This document shows positions 33,628 to 41,833 of a DNA stretch of 64,000 bases, piece after piece (within the stretch, counting starts at the first letter, position 1; each line of letters starts with the position of its first letter). The stretch covers positions 1 through 64,000 of IMG/VR virus record IMGVR_UViG_3300044816_000082. One strand, 5' to 3'. Source of the DNA: a virus. The notes under the pieces were generated by a model that saw nothing but the letters and a program-made list of their open reading frames with translations, ran no database searches and had not been told where the DNA came from. The translations under genes and the position numbers were made by a program.

Positions 33628-33839
33628 GCGAGGCACGGTGTGAACGCACCGAGCTCCTTGTCAGCGCCTGCGGGCATTGCCGCAGCGCGGCGGATCCCCG
33701 GGTCCCGGTCATGACCGTGATCGCCGCGAACTACAACGGGCACTGCGCCGCGTGCGACGAGCTCGTGGAGGCCGGCGACGCGATCGGGCACAGCACGGAT
33801 GGGTGGGTCGGTATGCGGTGCTGCGGGATTAGGGCATGA
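33624..33839 (+). CDS. Small zinc-finger-like protein
   Basis: 71 residues, ATG overlapping the ASCH gene stop by 4 bases. Cys pairs CGHC and CAAC with a final CC suggest one zinc knuckle. Overlaps the N4/N6 methyltransferase gene by 4 bases. Confidence 0.65.
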   Translation: MSEARCERTELLVSACGHCRSAADPRVPVMTVIAANYNGHCAACDELVEAGDAIGHSTDGWVGMRCCGIRA

Positions 33840-35008
33840 CCGCGCATGTGCTCCGCGCGGATGCCCGGGCGTTGCCGCTCCCCAACGACAGCGTCGACGC
33901 TGTCGTGACGTCCCCGCCGTTCTTCTCGCTCCGTTCCTACCAGGACGGCGGGGAGCACTACGCCGGACAGATCGGGGATGAGGCCGACCCGGAGCTGTTC
34001 GTCGAGGCGCTGCTCGACGTGACCCGCGAATGCATGCGGGTCCTCAAACCGACCGGGTCGTTGTGGCTGAACCTCGGAGACAAGTACGCAGAGCGGGCCG
34101 GTCCTGCCCGGGCGGGCGGCGTCGACGATGACCCGGCCGGGCCGCGTCGCCCCGCGAACCGGCCACCTCGGGGACGGCGGGGCAGTATCCGGGCGAAGTC
34201 CCTGATGGGCATTCCGTGGCGGTACGCCCTCGGGTGCATCGATGAACTCGGCCTGATCCTGCGCGCCGAGGTCGTGTGGCAGAAACCGAACGGCCTCCCG
34301 GAGTCCGTCACGGACCGAGTCCGGCGCTCGCACGAGACGTGGTTCCATCTTGTCCAGCAGCCCCGGTACTACAGCGCCGTCGACGAGCTCCGCCAGCCTC
34401 ACCAAGCGTCGACAATGAGCCGAGCGCGGCATGCGACGGACAAGGCGATGAGTGGGCGCATGCACGGATCACCCGGGGAGAAGCGTGACCACGCGAATGC
34501 GTGGACGCCGTCCCCCCTCGGGGCGCTCCCCGGATCGGTGTGGACGGTCCCGACGTCGCCGCTCGATGTCCCCGACCACCTCGGGGTTGACCACTACGCC
34601 GCGTTCCCCCCCGAATGGCCCAAACGGTTGATCACCGGCTGGTCACCGCCGGGGATCTGCGTGCGCTGCGGGGCCGGGCGCCGCCCGGTAGCGGCCGTTG
34701 CTGTCCGGGAACCGAACGATCAGCCGGGCCGGACGATCCTCGGGTACGCCTGCGACTGCCCGACCCCTGACGCCCCGACCCGCCCCGCGGTGATCTTGGA
34801 CCCGTTCGGGGGGACCGGCACGACCGCGATGGTCGCGTCGTGCCTGGGCCGGGTTGGGATCAGCGTCGACCTGAGCCACGACTACAACCGCGTCGCCCGA
34901 TGGCGCACAGGTGATCCGCGGCAACGCGCCCGGGTCCTTGAACTCCCCCCGCCAGCCGAACAGGCTGACGGCCAAACCAGCCTGTTCGACACCGTGGAGG
35001 ACCTGTGA
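33836..35008 (+). CDS. N4-cytosine or N6-adenine DNA methyltransferase
   Basis: 390 residues, ATG overlapping the previous stop. Beta-class order: catalytic TSPPFF (25-30) at the N-terminus and S-adenosylmethionine-binding DPFGGTGTT (322-330) near the C-terminus. TSPP favours N4-cytosine but does not exclude N6-adenine. A Cys cluster (CVRCGAG and YACDC, about 280-310) interrupts the core and could bind zinc. With the C5 enzyme it forms a phage DNA-modification block. Confidence 0.82.
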   Translation: MTAHVLRADARALPLPNDSVDAVVTSPPFFSLRSYQDGGEHYAGQIGDEADPELFVEALLDVTRECMRVLKPTGSLWLNLGDKYAERAGPARAGGVDDDPAGPRRPANRPPRGRRGSIRAKSLMGIPWRYALGCIDELGLILRAEVVWQKPNGLPESVTDRVRRSHETWFHLVQQPRYYSAVDELRQPHQASTMSRARHATDKAMSGRMHGSPGEKRDHANAWTPSPLGALPGSVWTVPTSPLDVPDHLGVDHYAAFPPEWPKRLITGWSPPGICVRCGAGRRPVAAVAVREPNDQPGRTILGYACDCPTPDAPTRPAVILDPFGGTGTTAMVASCLGRVGISVDLSHDYNRVARWRTGDPRQRARVLELPPPAEQADGQTSLFDTVEDL

Positions 35009-35388
35009 CCGTGACGAAGCCCGACTACACCGACCCGCTCATGGACGCGATCGGGTCCGCCGATTGCCACTGCGAGCCCGGCGACGGGACCTGCGCTGAC
35101 TGGCCCAACCTGCTCGAGCGGCACCGGGCGATCGGTGAGGCCGTCCGCACCCGGATCCTCGCCGCGCCCCGCGTCGTCGCGACCTTGGTCGGTGACAACG
35201 CCGGCGTAGGCGACGGCGGGTACCGCGTCATCGGGGAGCTCATCACCCCTGACGACCCCGAAGCGACCGGCGTGTTCGTCCTCGCGAAGGGCACCGTCTA
35301 CCGACTCAAGGCCGACGCCGGGTATGTCGTGAGTGTCCGGCCCGCTCCCGCAGGTGCCGAGGACGTCGCCCCGAGCGTGCCCGCATGA
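35005..35388 (+). CDS. Small protein, unknown
   Basis: 127 residues, GTG overlapping the methyltransferase stop. CHCEPGDGTC near the N-terminus may bind metal; the second half is beta-rich (YRVIGELITPD, then GTVYRLKADAGYVVSVR). No family recognised. Confidence 0.7.
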   Translation: MTVTKPDYTDPLMDAIGSADCHCEPGDGTCADWPNLLERHRAIGEAVRTRILAAPRVVATLVGDNAGVGDGGYRVIGELITPDDPEATGVFVLAKGTVYRLKADAGYVVSVRPAPAGAEDVAPSVPA

Positions 35389-35882
35389 CCGACCTGCTCC
35401 GTCCCGGGATCCCCGGTTTCCTGGCTCACCTCGACGTGTGGAACGGGCACCCGGTCGCCTGGTCTCAGTCCAGGGACGCGGACGGGAAACCGATGCTGTA
35501 CCTCGACCCCCAGCGCCGGGACACCTGCTGGGCCGAACGTAGGTGCGGCGTCTGCTACCTCGACCTCGACTACAGACTGGGGTTCCTCGTCCAAGCACCC
35601 ACCGACGAGCGTGCCCGCGCGGCCCGCTGGCACCTCCAAGCAGGGGTCCACCCACGCTGCGCGCCCTACGCCGGCCTCGACGCCCACCCCGGCATGACCG
35701 TCTACGTGTGCATCACCCGTGGGTACAAGGTCCGGATGTGGACCGACCCCACCGACCGTGGACGCCCCGCGATCCGCAAAGCACACGCCGCGCCCTACAC
35801 AAGCCTGGAGCGGCTCCCCGTCCCCACCGCAGTCCGACCCGACGGGACCCGCCGCACCCCAAGCGGGCTGGTCGTACCGTGA
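35385..35882 (+). CDS. Small protein, unknown
   Basis: 165 residues, ATG overlapping the previous stop. Cys-containing middle (DTCWAERRCGVCYLDL), then a His/Cys stretch (HPRCAPYAG) and a basic C-terminus. A metal site is possible. No family recognised. Confidence 0.7.
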   Translation: MTDLLRPGIPGFLAHLDVWNGHPVAWSQSRDADGKPMLYLDPQRRDTCWAERRCGVCYLDLDYRLGFLVQAPTDERARAARWHLQAGVHPRCAPYAGLDAHPGMTVYVCITRGYKVRMWTDPTDRGRPAIRKAHAAPYTSLERLPVPTAVRPDGTRRTPSGLVVP

Positions 35883-36079
35883 CCCGCCCCGAACAGTTCG
35901 GGATCGCCCTGTGCAAGGAGTGCAAGCAGTACCCCGGCGAACTCTGGCCCGGTCAGCTCCACGCCTACTGCGACGCGTGTCGTGACATCCCCCCGATCCG
36001 CCGCCGGACCCCACAGACCGTCCTCGACGCCCTCGCCCTCGCTGAGGCAGCCGGACAGCCCATCCCGGGCCGGCGATGA
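35879..36079 (+). CDS. Small zinc-ribbon protein
   Basis: 66 residues, GTG overlapping the previous stop. CKECKQYPGEL and CDACRD form a C-x2-C plus C-x2-C ribbon; the rest is a short helix. Typical of the array of small Cys proteins here. Confidence 0.7.
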   Translation: MTRPEQFGIALCKECKQYPGELWPGQLHAYCDACRDIPPIRRRTPQTVLDALALAEAAGQPIPGRR

Positions 36080-36345
36080 TCCGCACCGCCGGCGGCACCG
36101 CGCCCGGCAGCCGACCCCTGCACATCCTCGCCCCCGACCCCGACCACCACGGCCTCGAACGCCCGGTGTGCGGCGCCAACGAGTACGCCGTGGTGAGCCT
36201 GCGCGCTGACCTTGTCACCCTCGACCGGCGGTGCGCCGCTGACGGGTGTTACCAGGCGTGGCCCGTCACCGACACCGAACAAGCCTTCACCGCCGCCCTC
36301 ACGAGCCCGTGGGGACGCCGCTCAGCAGGAAGGACCACCCCTTGA
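36076..36345 (+). CDS. Small protein with two Cys, unknown
   Basis: 89 residues, ATG overlapping the previous stop. VCGANEY and CAADGC could be metal ligands. Starts polar and proline-rich. No family recognised. Confidence 0.6.
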   Translation: MIRTAGGTAPGSRPLHILAPDPDHHGLERPVCGANEYAVVSLRADLVTLDRRCAADGCYQAWPVTDTEQAFTAALTSPWGRRSAGRTTP

Positions 36346-36656
36346 TGGATGAAGCCGAGACGCCCCGCTCGCGTTACCACCGCAAGACAGGTTTGACGAC
36401 GAGCCCCGGACTGTTCTTCTGCGACTCCTGCGGTGCCCCCAAACCCGACACCACCCCCGGCCGGGCATGCCCCGACGGGTGCGGAAGCCGCGTCACAAGC
36501 AGCCGCCCCCCAGCGACCGTCAACGCAGCCCTCGCGATCCTCGAGCACAACGGATGGACAATCCGCACCGACTACACCCGCCGCAGCGCCTCCGAGCCAT
36601 GGGAGCTCAACCCCTCTACGCTCCCCCAAAGCACCCACATCAGCGAGGAACGATGA
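36345..36656 (+). CDS. Small zinc-finger-like protein
   Basis: 103 residues, ATG overlapping the previous stop by one base. FFCDSCGAPKPDTTPG and CPDGCGS form a C-x2-C...C-x3-C ribbon, followed by a helix with Asn-Gly-Trp. Likely nucleic-acid or protein binding. Confidence 0.65.
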   Translation: MDEAETPRSRYHRKTGLTTSPGLFFCDSCGAPKPDTTPGRACPDGCGSRVTSSRPPATVNAALAILEHNGWTIRTDYTRRSASEPWELNPSTLPQSTHISEER

Positions 36657-36817
36657 CGACCTGCACAGCCTGCGACGACCCCGACTGCTACACCCGCACC
36701 ACCGACCGCCCCCCAGCCCCCCCACCCCGCCTCGGCCGGAAACGCTGCACCACCTGCGGATACCTCATGGACATCCTCACGACCACCACCACCACCCACC
36801 CCTGCTGCACCCCATGA
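36653..36817 (+). CDS. 54-residue Cys-rich protein
   Basis: ATG overlapping the previous stop by 4 bases. CTACDDPDC, CTTCGY and HPCC give six or more possible zinc ligands in 54 residues. Overlaps the next gene by 4 bases. Confidence 0.6.
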   Translation: MTTCTACDDPDCYTRTTDRPPAPPPRLGRKRCTTCGYLMDILTTTTTTHPCCTP

Positions 36818-37530
36818 CCACCATGACCCCAACACCACCCCGCAAGACCGGCCGGACCCTTCGCCTCACCCCTGACCTCCAAGAACGACTCTGCGCCCAC
36901 CTCAGCGCCGGTCACTACCTAGACGCGTCCTGCCACCTAGAAGGCGTCGGCGCCAGCACCGTGTTCAGATGGCTCGCCCTCGGCCAAGACGAAGCCTTCC
37001 GCATCACCAACGGCATGACCGCCGCCGACCGCCGCGAACACAACGAACCGAGCGCCGCCAGCCAACGCCCCTACTTAGAGTTTCGAGAGGCCGTGCTCCG
37101 CGCACGTGCTGTTGCTGAGGACGTCGCCGTCAGTGTGGTCCGCAAGGTGATGGTCGGTGGGTTCGTCGTGGAGAAGCGCACGATCACCGAGGGTGACCGG
37201 ACCGAGTCGATCGAGCGGGTCGCGCAACCCGATGGGAAGCTCGCCCTTGAGTACCTGTCGAGGGTCGCCCCGCAACGCTGGGGACGGCAGCAACGGGTCG
37301 CGTTCACCACCGCGGAGGAACACGGCGCGACCGGCCACGACCAGCAAGACATTGCCTCTGGACGTGAGCTCCGCGCGCACCTCGACGCGTTCTATCTCGC
37401 GCGGGGTGAGGAGCCACCGCCGGCGTTGCCCCCTGGCCCGAACGAGAGCCGTCCGTGGGAGGACGCGCCGGAATGGGACGGGTACGACGGGACCGACGAT
37501 GAACCGCTCGAGGGGACCGTGGAACCATGA
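36814..37530 (+). CDS. Helix-turn-helix protein resembling terminase small subunit
   Basis: 238 residues, ATG overlapping the previous stop. LTPDLQERLCAHLSAGHYLD followed by VGASTVFRWLALGQ is a homeodomain-like helix-turn-helix, and the later YLEFREAVLRARAVAEDVAV helix is common in small terminase subunits and related phage DNA-binding proteins. The acidic, proline-rich C-terminus is disordered. The large subunit is about 26 kb away, so identity as terminase small subunit is only likely; it may be a regulator of the same fold. Confidence 0.55.
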   Translation: MTTMTPTPPRKTGRTLRLTPDLQERLCAHLSAGHYLDASCHLEGVGASTVFRWLALGQDEAFRITNGMTAADRREHNEPSAASQRPYLEFREAVLRARAVAEDVAVSVVRKVMVGGFVVEKRTITEGDRTESIERVAQPDGKLALEYLSRVAPQRWGRQQRVAFTTAEEHGATGHDQQDIASGRELRAHLDAFYLARGEEPPPALPPGPNESRPWEDAPEWDGYDGTDDEPLEGTVEP

Positions 37531-37766
37531 CCGAGCTCCTGACCGACGCTGAGCACGCGCTCCTGGGCATGCTCGCGTCCGCGATGGAGGTGTACGCCCG
37601 GGATGTCGTCGTCGGCGGCCGGACCTATGAGCGGGACGTCGCGGAGTTCGCGGTGGCTCTCCACGTGCTGCAGAACATGGTCCTAGCGCAGGCCGCAGCC
37701 CGCGCCTACCCACGCAGGTACCGCCTCGCGGGGTTGAGCGTCGTCGACCGCACCGACGGGGTGTGA
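37527..37766 (+). CDS. Small helical protein, unknown
   Basis: 79 residues, ATG overlapping the previous stop. Predicted almost all helix (TDAEHALLGMLASAMEVYA, then VALHVLQNMVLAQAAARAY). No family recognised. Confidence 0.65.
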   Translation: MTELLTDAEHALLGMLASAMEVYARDVVVGGRTYERDVAEFAVALHVLQNMVLAQAAARAYPRRYRLAGLSVVDRTDGV

Positions 37767-37767
37767 G

Positions 37768-38010
37768 GTGCCGACCCCCGAGCAGCAGGCTGCGTTGGAC
37801 GCGCTCGTCGTCGCGTGTGGAGGTCCCGCGATCCGACCCAACACCACCCGGCGGGGTGGAAGACCCCCGCAGCACTGCTTCGCGTGCGGCGGGTATGAGG
37901 GGAAACTCAAGCGCCTCCGGGCGGGACGGTCCACGCAGGCGTGGTTCCACCCGGCGTGCCACAAACGCTGGCAGGCGGGTGCAGCGCCCGTCCCACCTGT
38001 GGTGTCGTGA
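37768..38010 (+). CDS. Small zinc-finger-like protein
   Basis: 80 residues, GTG. CFACGGYEG and FHPACHKRW give a C-x2-C...H-x3-C-H set, consistent with a treble-clef-type site. A basic stretch between them may contact nucleic acid. Confidence 0.65.
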   Translation: MPTPEQQAALDALVVACGGPAIRPNTTRRGGRPPQHCFACGGYEGKLKRLRAGRSTQAWFHPACHKRWQAGAAPVPPVVS

Positions 38011-38612
38011 ACCCGCGGACGCACGCGGAGACGTTCAGCCTCGGCTCCGAGCTGACGCGCCTCACGAGCCTCGGTCTGCGCGATGACGTGCTCCTGTTCG
38101 CCCTCGGGGTGTACCTGGGGCAGCAGGAATGGACCCCGGGCACGACCCTGACGGTCGCGGGTTGCGCCCGGACCGTCCACGCCCCCCGCGTCACGTCGGT
38201 GACGATCAACGGGATCCCCGACGTTCACGACGGCGCCCTCGACTGGGCACGGAATGTCCTACGAAACGACCTGCCCCGGCACGTCCCCGAGCACGTCGCG
38301 CACCCCCGGGCGCCCCTCAAGTGTGCACGGTGTGGTGCCCCCGCGAACGGGTGGAACAGCGCCCACGCCCCCGTCATGGTCAACAACGAGGTGGTGTGGC
38401 GGCACTACTGCAAGCGCCACAAGGCAACGGCCCGGACCAACCCGACTGAGGGATGGAAGTTCGTCCGGACTCTCCCCCACAACAGCGGAGGGCTGCTCCG
38501 CACCGCCCTCCCCGACATCGACGTCGACCAGCTCTACGCATGGGCTGTCCCGGGGTGGGCCGACTCGGACGGTCGTACCCGACCTGCTCTCCTGCGGCTC
38601 GTCACATGGTGA
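38007..38612 (+). CDS. Protein with zinc ribbon, unknown
   Basis: 201 residues, GTG overlapping the previous stop. The N-terminal half is beta-rich; the second half has CARCGAP and YCKRHK. Could be an assembly of an unknown domain with a zinc site. No family recognised. Confidence 0.65.
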   Translation: MNPRTHAETFSLGSELTRLTSLGLRDDVLLFALGVYLGQQEWTPGTTLTVAGCARTVHAPRVTSVTINGIPDVHDGALDWARNVLRNDLPRHVPEHVAHPRAPLKCARCGAPANGWNSAHAPVMVNNEVVWRHYCKRHKATARTNPTEGWKFVRTLPHNSGGLLRTALPDIDVDQLYAWAVPGWADSDGRTRPALLRLVTW

Positions 38613-38779
38613 AACGGGACGGTCCGGGTCGAGCTCCACGCTCACGCCGAGCTCCGGGTCGGGGACCCGCGAGCCGTGCATCGGGAGCCCGGTACGACGA
38701 TGCTCCCGCCGCCCTGGTCCTCGGTCTCGTCCTGAACTTCGTTCCCCTCGGGTCAGGGCCGGGTCGTCACTGGTGGTGA
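38609..38779 (+). CDS. 56-residue protein with one hydrophobic helix
   Basis: GTG overlapping the previous stop. Strongly basic N-terminus (VKRDGPGRAPRSRR) then a hydrophobic segment (ALVLGLVLNFVPLG) and RHWW end. Possibly membrane-bound with the basic part inside. Overlaps the next gene by 4 bases. Confidence 0.5.
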   Translation: MKRDGPGRAPRSRRAPGRGPASRASGARYDDAPAALVLGLVLNFVPLGSGPGRHWW

Positions 38780-39117
38780 TAGCCGTTGCCCGGCGCGTCG
38801 TCAACAGCGACGGGACATCGCTCGGGTATCACCTGCTGCTGTGGTGCCCGGGTTGCGACCAGCTCCACGTCATCGACTACACCGGCCCCGACGGGGTCGT
38901 CCCGAAGGTCTGCTGGGAGTGGGACGGGAACCTCACCGCCCCCACCATCAGCCCCTCACTGCTATACACGTGGACGTCCGGTCCCGAACGGGTCGAGCAC
39001 GTCTGTCATTCCCACATCGTCGCCGGGTCGTGGCAGTTCCTCGCGGACTGCACGCACACCCTTCGGGGTCAGACCGTGCCGCTCCCCGCCCTGCCCACAT
39101 GGGTCACCCGCGAGTAG
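38776..39117 (+). CDS. DUF6527-like protein
   Basis: 113 residues, GTG overlapping the previous stop. LLLWCPGCDQLHVI, then WDGNLTAPTISPSLL, CHSHIV, FLADCTHTLRGQTVPLP matches the pattern of DUF6527 phage proteins: a Cys/His site and a conserved T-L-x-G-Q end. Function of the family is unknown to me. Assignment from memory. Confidence 0.6.
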   Translation: MIAVARRVVNSDGTSLGYHLLLWCPGCDQLHVIDYTGPDGVVPKVCWEWDGNLTAPTISPSLLYTWTSGPERVEHVCHSHIVAGSWQFLADCTHTLRGQTVPLPALPTWVTRE

Positions 39118-39143
39118 TATCACCACCCGTCGAGGGCACCTTG

Positions 39144-39308
39144 GTGGCGGTCCACGGCCGGGGCACCTGCCCCGTGCACGGCGAGGCCCCCGGGCAGCGC
39201 GGAGGCGCGGCGCTCGGGGATCCTCGCGACACGCGGACCCGCGCGGTGGTGGGAAGACAGCCAGCACCGGCGGGTCCGTTCTACGCTGCGACCCATGACG
39301 ACACCTGA
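39144..39308 (+). CDS. Possible small protein
   Basis: 54 residues from a GTG, overlapping the next gene start by 14 bases. A CPVHG motif near the start is the only recognisable point; the rest is Gly/Arg-rich. The gap 39118-39294 is otherwise empty and ends in a TACGCT box 7 bases before the next ATG. Weak evidence. Confidence 0.3.
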   Translation: MAVHGRGTCPVHGEAPGQRGGAALGDPRDTRTRAVVGRQPAPAGPFYAATHDDT

Positions 39309-39984
39309 GGTCCTCCCCGAAGCTGTGATACCCGGCCGTCGCCTCGGCCGGCACATCGAACACGATGAACGGTCCCGCGCCTACGCGGTCACGACTCGGC
39401 GGAAGAAACCCATCAGCCGCCGGTGGGCACGACGCAGCCCCGTGCTGGACCAGGGTCAGGTCGGAAGCTGCGTCGGGAACACGTTCGCGGGGTGGCTCGC
39501 GACCGACACCGCCCTTCGGCAGGGCACCACGACCGTCGATGAGTCCCTCGCCGTCGAGGTCTACGGACGCGCGACAGCCCTGGACAGGATCCCCGGGACA
39601 TACCCGCCCGACGACACCGGGTCGACGGGGCTCGCGGGCGCGAAGGCGATGGTCGCCCTCGGCCTCGCGAAGGGCCCCTACCACCACGCGTTCAGCGTGG
39701 CCGACGCCCTGCTGGCTCTGTCCTACGTCGGCCCGTTGTGCGTCGGGATCGAGTGGCGTGAGGGACTCGACACCCCCGACCCGTCCGGGATGTGCACGTT
39801 CAGCGGCGCCGTCCGGGGTGGCCACGAGCAGTTGTGGGACGAGCTCGACGTGGAACACGGCGTCGTGTGGTTCACGAACTCCTGGTCAGACACTTGGGGC
39901 GTCGCCGGTCGGGCATGCCTGTCGATCGCGGACTTCGGCCGCGCGCTCGCTGCGCAGGGCGACGTGGTGGTCCTGACCGGATGA
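39295..39984 (+). CDS. Papain-like cysteine protease
   Basis: 229 residues, ATG. C1-type catalytic set: QGQVGSCVGN with Cys59, GGHEQ with His177, and FTNSWSDTWG with Asn195 and the following Trp. No signal peptide or propeptide is visible, so it would act in the host cytoplasm unless packaged. It is not in the head gene cluster and so is not an obvious capsid maturation protease. A -10-like TACGCT lies 7 bases before the ATG, suggesting leaderless expression. Target unknown. Confidence 0.75.
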   Translation: MTTPEVLPEAVIPGRRLGRHIEHDERSRAYAVTTRRKKPISRRWARRSPVLDQGQVGSCVGNTFAGWLATDTALRQGTTTVDESLAVEVYGRATALDRIPGTYPPDDTGSTGLAGAKAMVALGLAKGPYHHAFSVADALLALSYVGPLCVGIEWREGLDTPDPSGMCTFSGAVRGGHEQLWDELDVEHGVVWFTNSWSDTWGVAGRACLSIADFGRALAAQGDVVVLTG

Positions 39985-40163
39985 GTACCTCCGATGACGA
40001 CGACCTGACGGGGATCCTCAACGTCGAGGGGATCCGTGCGTACGCGGCAGGCAACGACGTCGCATCAGGGTCGACCGTCATCGACGCGGTCAAGGCCGCG
40101 TTGGAGGACAGGTTGCGGCACCCCCGGACGATCCCGACCTCCCTCACGTCACCTGGCACCTGA
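39981..40163 (+). CDS. 60-residue acidic protein
   Basis: ATG overlapping the protease stop by 4 bases. Starts with a run of Asp (STSDDDDLTG) and is predicted helical later. No family recognised; it may be a partner or inhibitor of the protease next to it (speculative). Confidence 0.6.
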   Translation: MSTSDDDDLTGILNVEGIRAYAAGNDVASGSTVIDAVKAALEDRLRHPRTIPTSLTSPGT

Positions 40164-40164
40164 C

Positions 40165-40593
40165 GTGGAACTCCACCGGGGGATCTGCCGAACAGTGCTC
40201 CTCATCGGCCCGTACGCGGTCAAGGTCCCCACGACCCGCCCCTACGGGCACCGCGGTGGTCTCAGCGAACGCCTCACAGCCCTCGCCCGCGGTGTCCTGG
40301 CGAACCAAAGCGAATACGCATGGCGGGGGCAGGACGGGCTCTGCCCGATCGTGTTGAGCCTCGCGAGCATCGTCCAGGTCTACGTCCGTTGCCGGCCCGT
40401 CACCGACGAGGAAGTCCCCGACCCCGAGCTCGACCCGGCGTGGTGGCGTGCGATCGCCCCGACGGTCCCGTTCGGGGACAAGAAGGCCGCGAACCTTGGG
40501 TGGCTCGGGGACCACCTCGTGTGGGTCGACTTCGATTCGACCTGGAATGGGTGCCCGCACACCCCTTGGAATGCCTTCCTCGACGATGACTGA
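40165..40593 (+). CDS. Protein with kinase-like features, unknown
   Basis: 142 residues, GTG one base after the previous stop. RTVLLIGPYAVKVP resembles the Lys-bearing strand of protein-kinase-like folds, and GDKKAANLGWLGDHLVWVDFDST resembles the catalytic loop with a D-F-D end. The protein is far shorter than a full kinase and the N-lobe is not complete, so it is likely a degenerate or minimal relative. Pattern match by eye only. Confidence 0.45.
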   Translation: MELHRGICRTVLLIGPYAVKVPTTRPYGHRGGLSERLTALARGVLANQSEYAWRGQDGLCPIVLSLASIVQVYVRCRPVTDEEVPDPELDPAWWRAIAPTVPFGDKKAANLGWLGDHLVWVDFDSTWNGCPHTPWNAFLDDD

Positions 40594-40843
40594 CGGGTTC
40601 GTGCGGCTGACATACGACGCGACCCGGACCGTCCACCCGGGGGACGTCCTCGCGACCCGCCACGGCACCCGGTACCTGTGTGTCCGTAGCCGGGACGTCC
40701 AACGCCGCGACCCGCGCGCGGGCCGGCGGCAGGCACTGACCTGCGAGCGGCTCCCACCCGGGCACGATCTGGACACCGACACGGTGGTGCACCTCGTGAT
40801 CTGGCACTCCCGGTCCCGGCGGGGGCGTACCCTGCCCGTCTAG
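40586..40843 (+). CDS. Small beta-rich protein, unknown
   Basis: 85 residues, ATG overlapping the previous stop. Predicted beta barrel-like pattern (VHPGDVLATRHGTRYLCV) and a basic C-terminus. No family recognised. Confidence 0.6.
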   Translation: MTDGFVRLTYDATRTVHPGDVLATRHGTRYLCVRSRDVQRRDPRAGRRQALTCERLPPGHDLDTDTVVHLVIWHSRSRRGRTLPV

Positions 40844-40864
40844 TCGCCGGGTAGCCACCGGGCG
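40828..40864 (+). promoter_or_regulatory. Leader with -10-like TACCCT and 5' hairpin
   Basis: TACCCT (40828-40833), then a stem of six pairs with a bulged G (40845-40850 with 40858-40864) and loop GTAGCCA, identical to the loop at 54167. GAGGAGG precedes the GTG at 40890. Confidence 0.45.
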
Positions 40865-40889
40865 ATGAGCAGCACGATGAGGAGGACAA

Positions 40890-41348
40890 GTGAACGAGTT
40901 GCTCGCGCACCTACTCGGGGACTACGTGATCCAGACCGATCACATGGCCGCGCGTAAGACCGTCGCCCACGGCCCGGCCGTCGCCCACGCCGTCACGTAC
41001 ACCCTGCCGTTCCTGGCACTGACCCGTCGCCCGCAGGCACTCGCTGTCATCGCCGGCACGCACTTCGTCATCGATCGGTGGCGCCTCGCTAAGTACGTCG
41101 TGTGGGCCAAGAACCAAGCCGCCCCGGCGGCGTGGCGACACAGCTACGACGAGCACGTCGTGGGCACCGGCTACCACCGCGAGCGAGGTGACTGGGATGG
41201 TCCCACCGGGGATGACTGGGATGATGCGAAGTGCTCGGTGCAGGCCAAGCCCGCGTTCCTGGCCGTCTGGCTGCTGATCATCGCTGACAACACCCTGCAC
41301 GGCTGCCTGAACGCGTGGGCGCTGCGCCGCTGGCCCTCCCGTGCCTGA
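40890..41348 (+). CDS. DUF3307-like membrane protein
   Basis: 152 residues, GTG after GAGGAGGACAA. LLAHLLGDYVIQTDHMA, then HFVIDRWRLAKYVVWAKN follows the DUF3307 pattern of phage and bacterial membrane proteins. Three to four hydrophobic stretches (near 5-12, 34-60 and 125-135) are predicted. Probably resides in the host membrane; function unknown. Confidence 0.6.
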   Translation: MNELLAHLLGDYVIQTDHMAARKTVAHGPAVAHAVTYTLPFLALTRRPQALAVIAGTHFVIDRWRLAKYVVWAKNQAAPAAWRHSYDEHVVGTGYHRERGDWDGPTGDDWDDAKCSVQAKPAFLAVWLLIIADNTLHGCLNAWALRRWPSRA

Positions 41349-41517
41349 GGACCGACCCGACCCGAGCAGGTTGTGGCTGTGGGCTGCCCTGTCGTTCCCC
41401 AACTCACCTGATGAGCGCCGCACCCGCTACCTCGAACTGATGCGCGAGCACGGGCACCTCGAGCCCGCCGAACCGGGGGAGGACAGCGACCTGCCGTGCG
41501 GGTGGCCCGGTGCCTGA
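41341..41517 (+). CDS. 58-residue protein, unknown
   Basis: GTG, overlapping the previous gene by 8 bases and the next by 8. Begins EDRPDPSRLWLWAALSF, then helical and acidic with a Cys-Gly-Trp end. No family recognised. Confidence 0.6.
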   Translation: MPEDRPDPSRLWLWAALSFPNSPDERRTRYLELMREHGHLEPAEPGEDSDLPCGWPGA

Positions 41518-41809
41518 GCGGATCCAGCGCAAGCGCACGAAGGGCTACCGCCTGCCACCCACTGCGGTGTACGTCGGCCGGCCGAGCAGGTGGGGCAACC
41601 CCTACCGGGTCGGTGACGACGGCACCGCCGAGCGGTGTGTGGAGCTGTACCGCGTCAGCGCCCTCGGGTGGTGGACAACGGGTTGGCGTGAGCACGTCCG
41701 CGCTGAACTCGCCGGGCGCGACCTGGCGTGCTGGTGTCCGCTGACGGACGCCAGCGGCAACCGATTCCCCTGTCACGCCGACGTCCTACTCGAACTCGCC
41801 AACGAGTAA
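41510..41809 (+). CDS. DUF4326-like protein
   Basis: 99 residues, GTG overlapping the previous stop. RIQRKRTKGYRLPPTAVYVG followed by RPSRWGNPY, then DLACWCPL and PCHADVLLELAN is the DUF4326 pattern: a conserved R-W-G-N-P core and two Cys near the C-terminus. The family is common in phages and of unknown function. Confidence 0.75.
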   Translation: MPERIQRKRTKGYRLPPTAVYVGRPSRWGNPYRVGDDGTAERCVELYRVSALGWWTTGWREHVRAELAGRDLACWCPLTDASGNRFPCHADVLLELANE

Positions 41810-41833
41810 CGTTCACCGACCGCATAGAACCCT

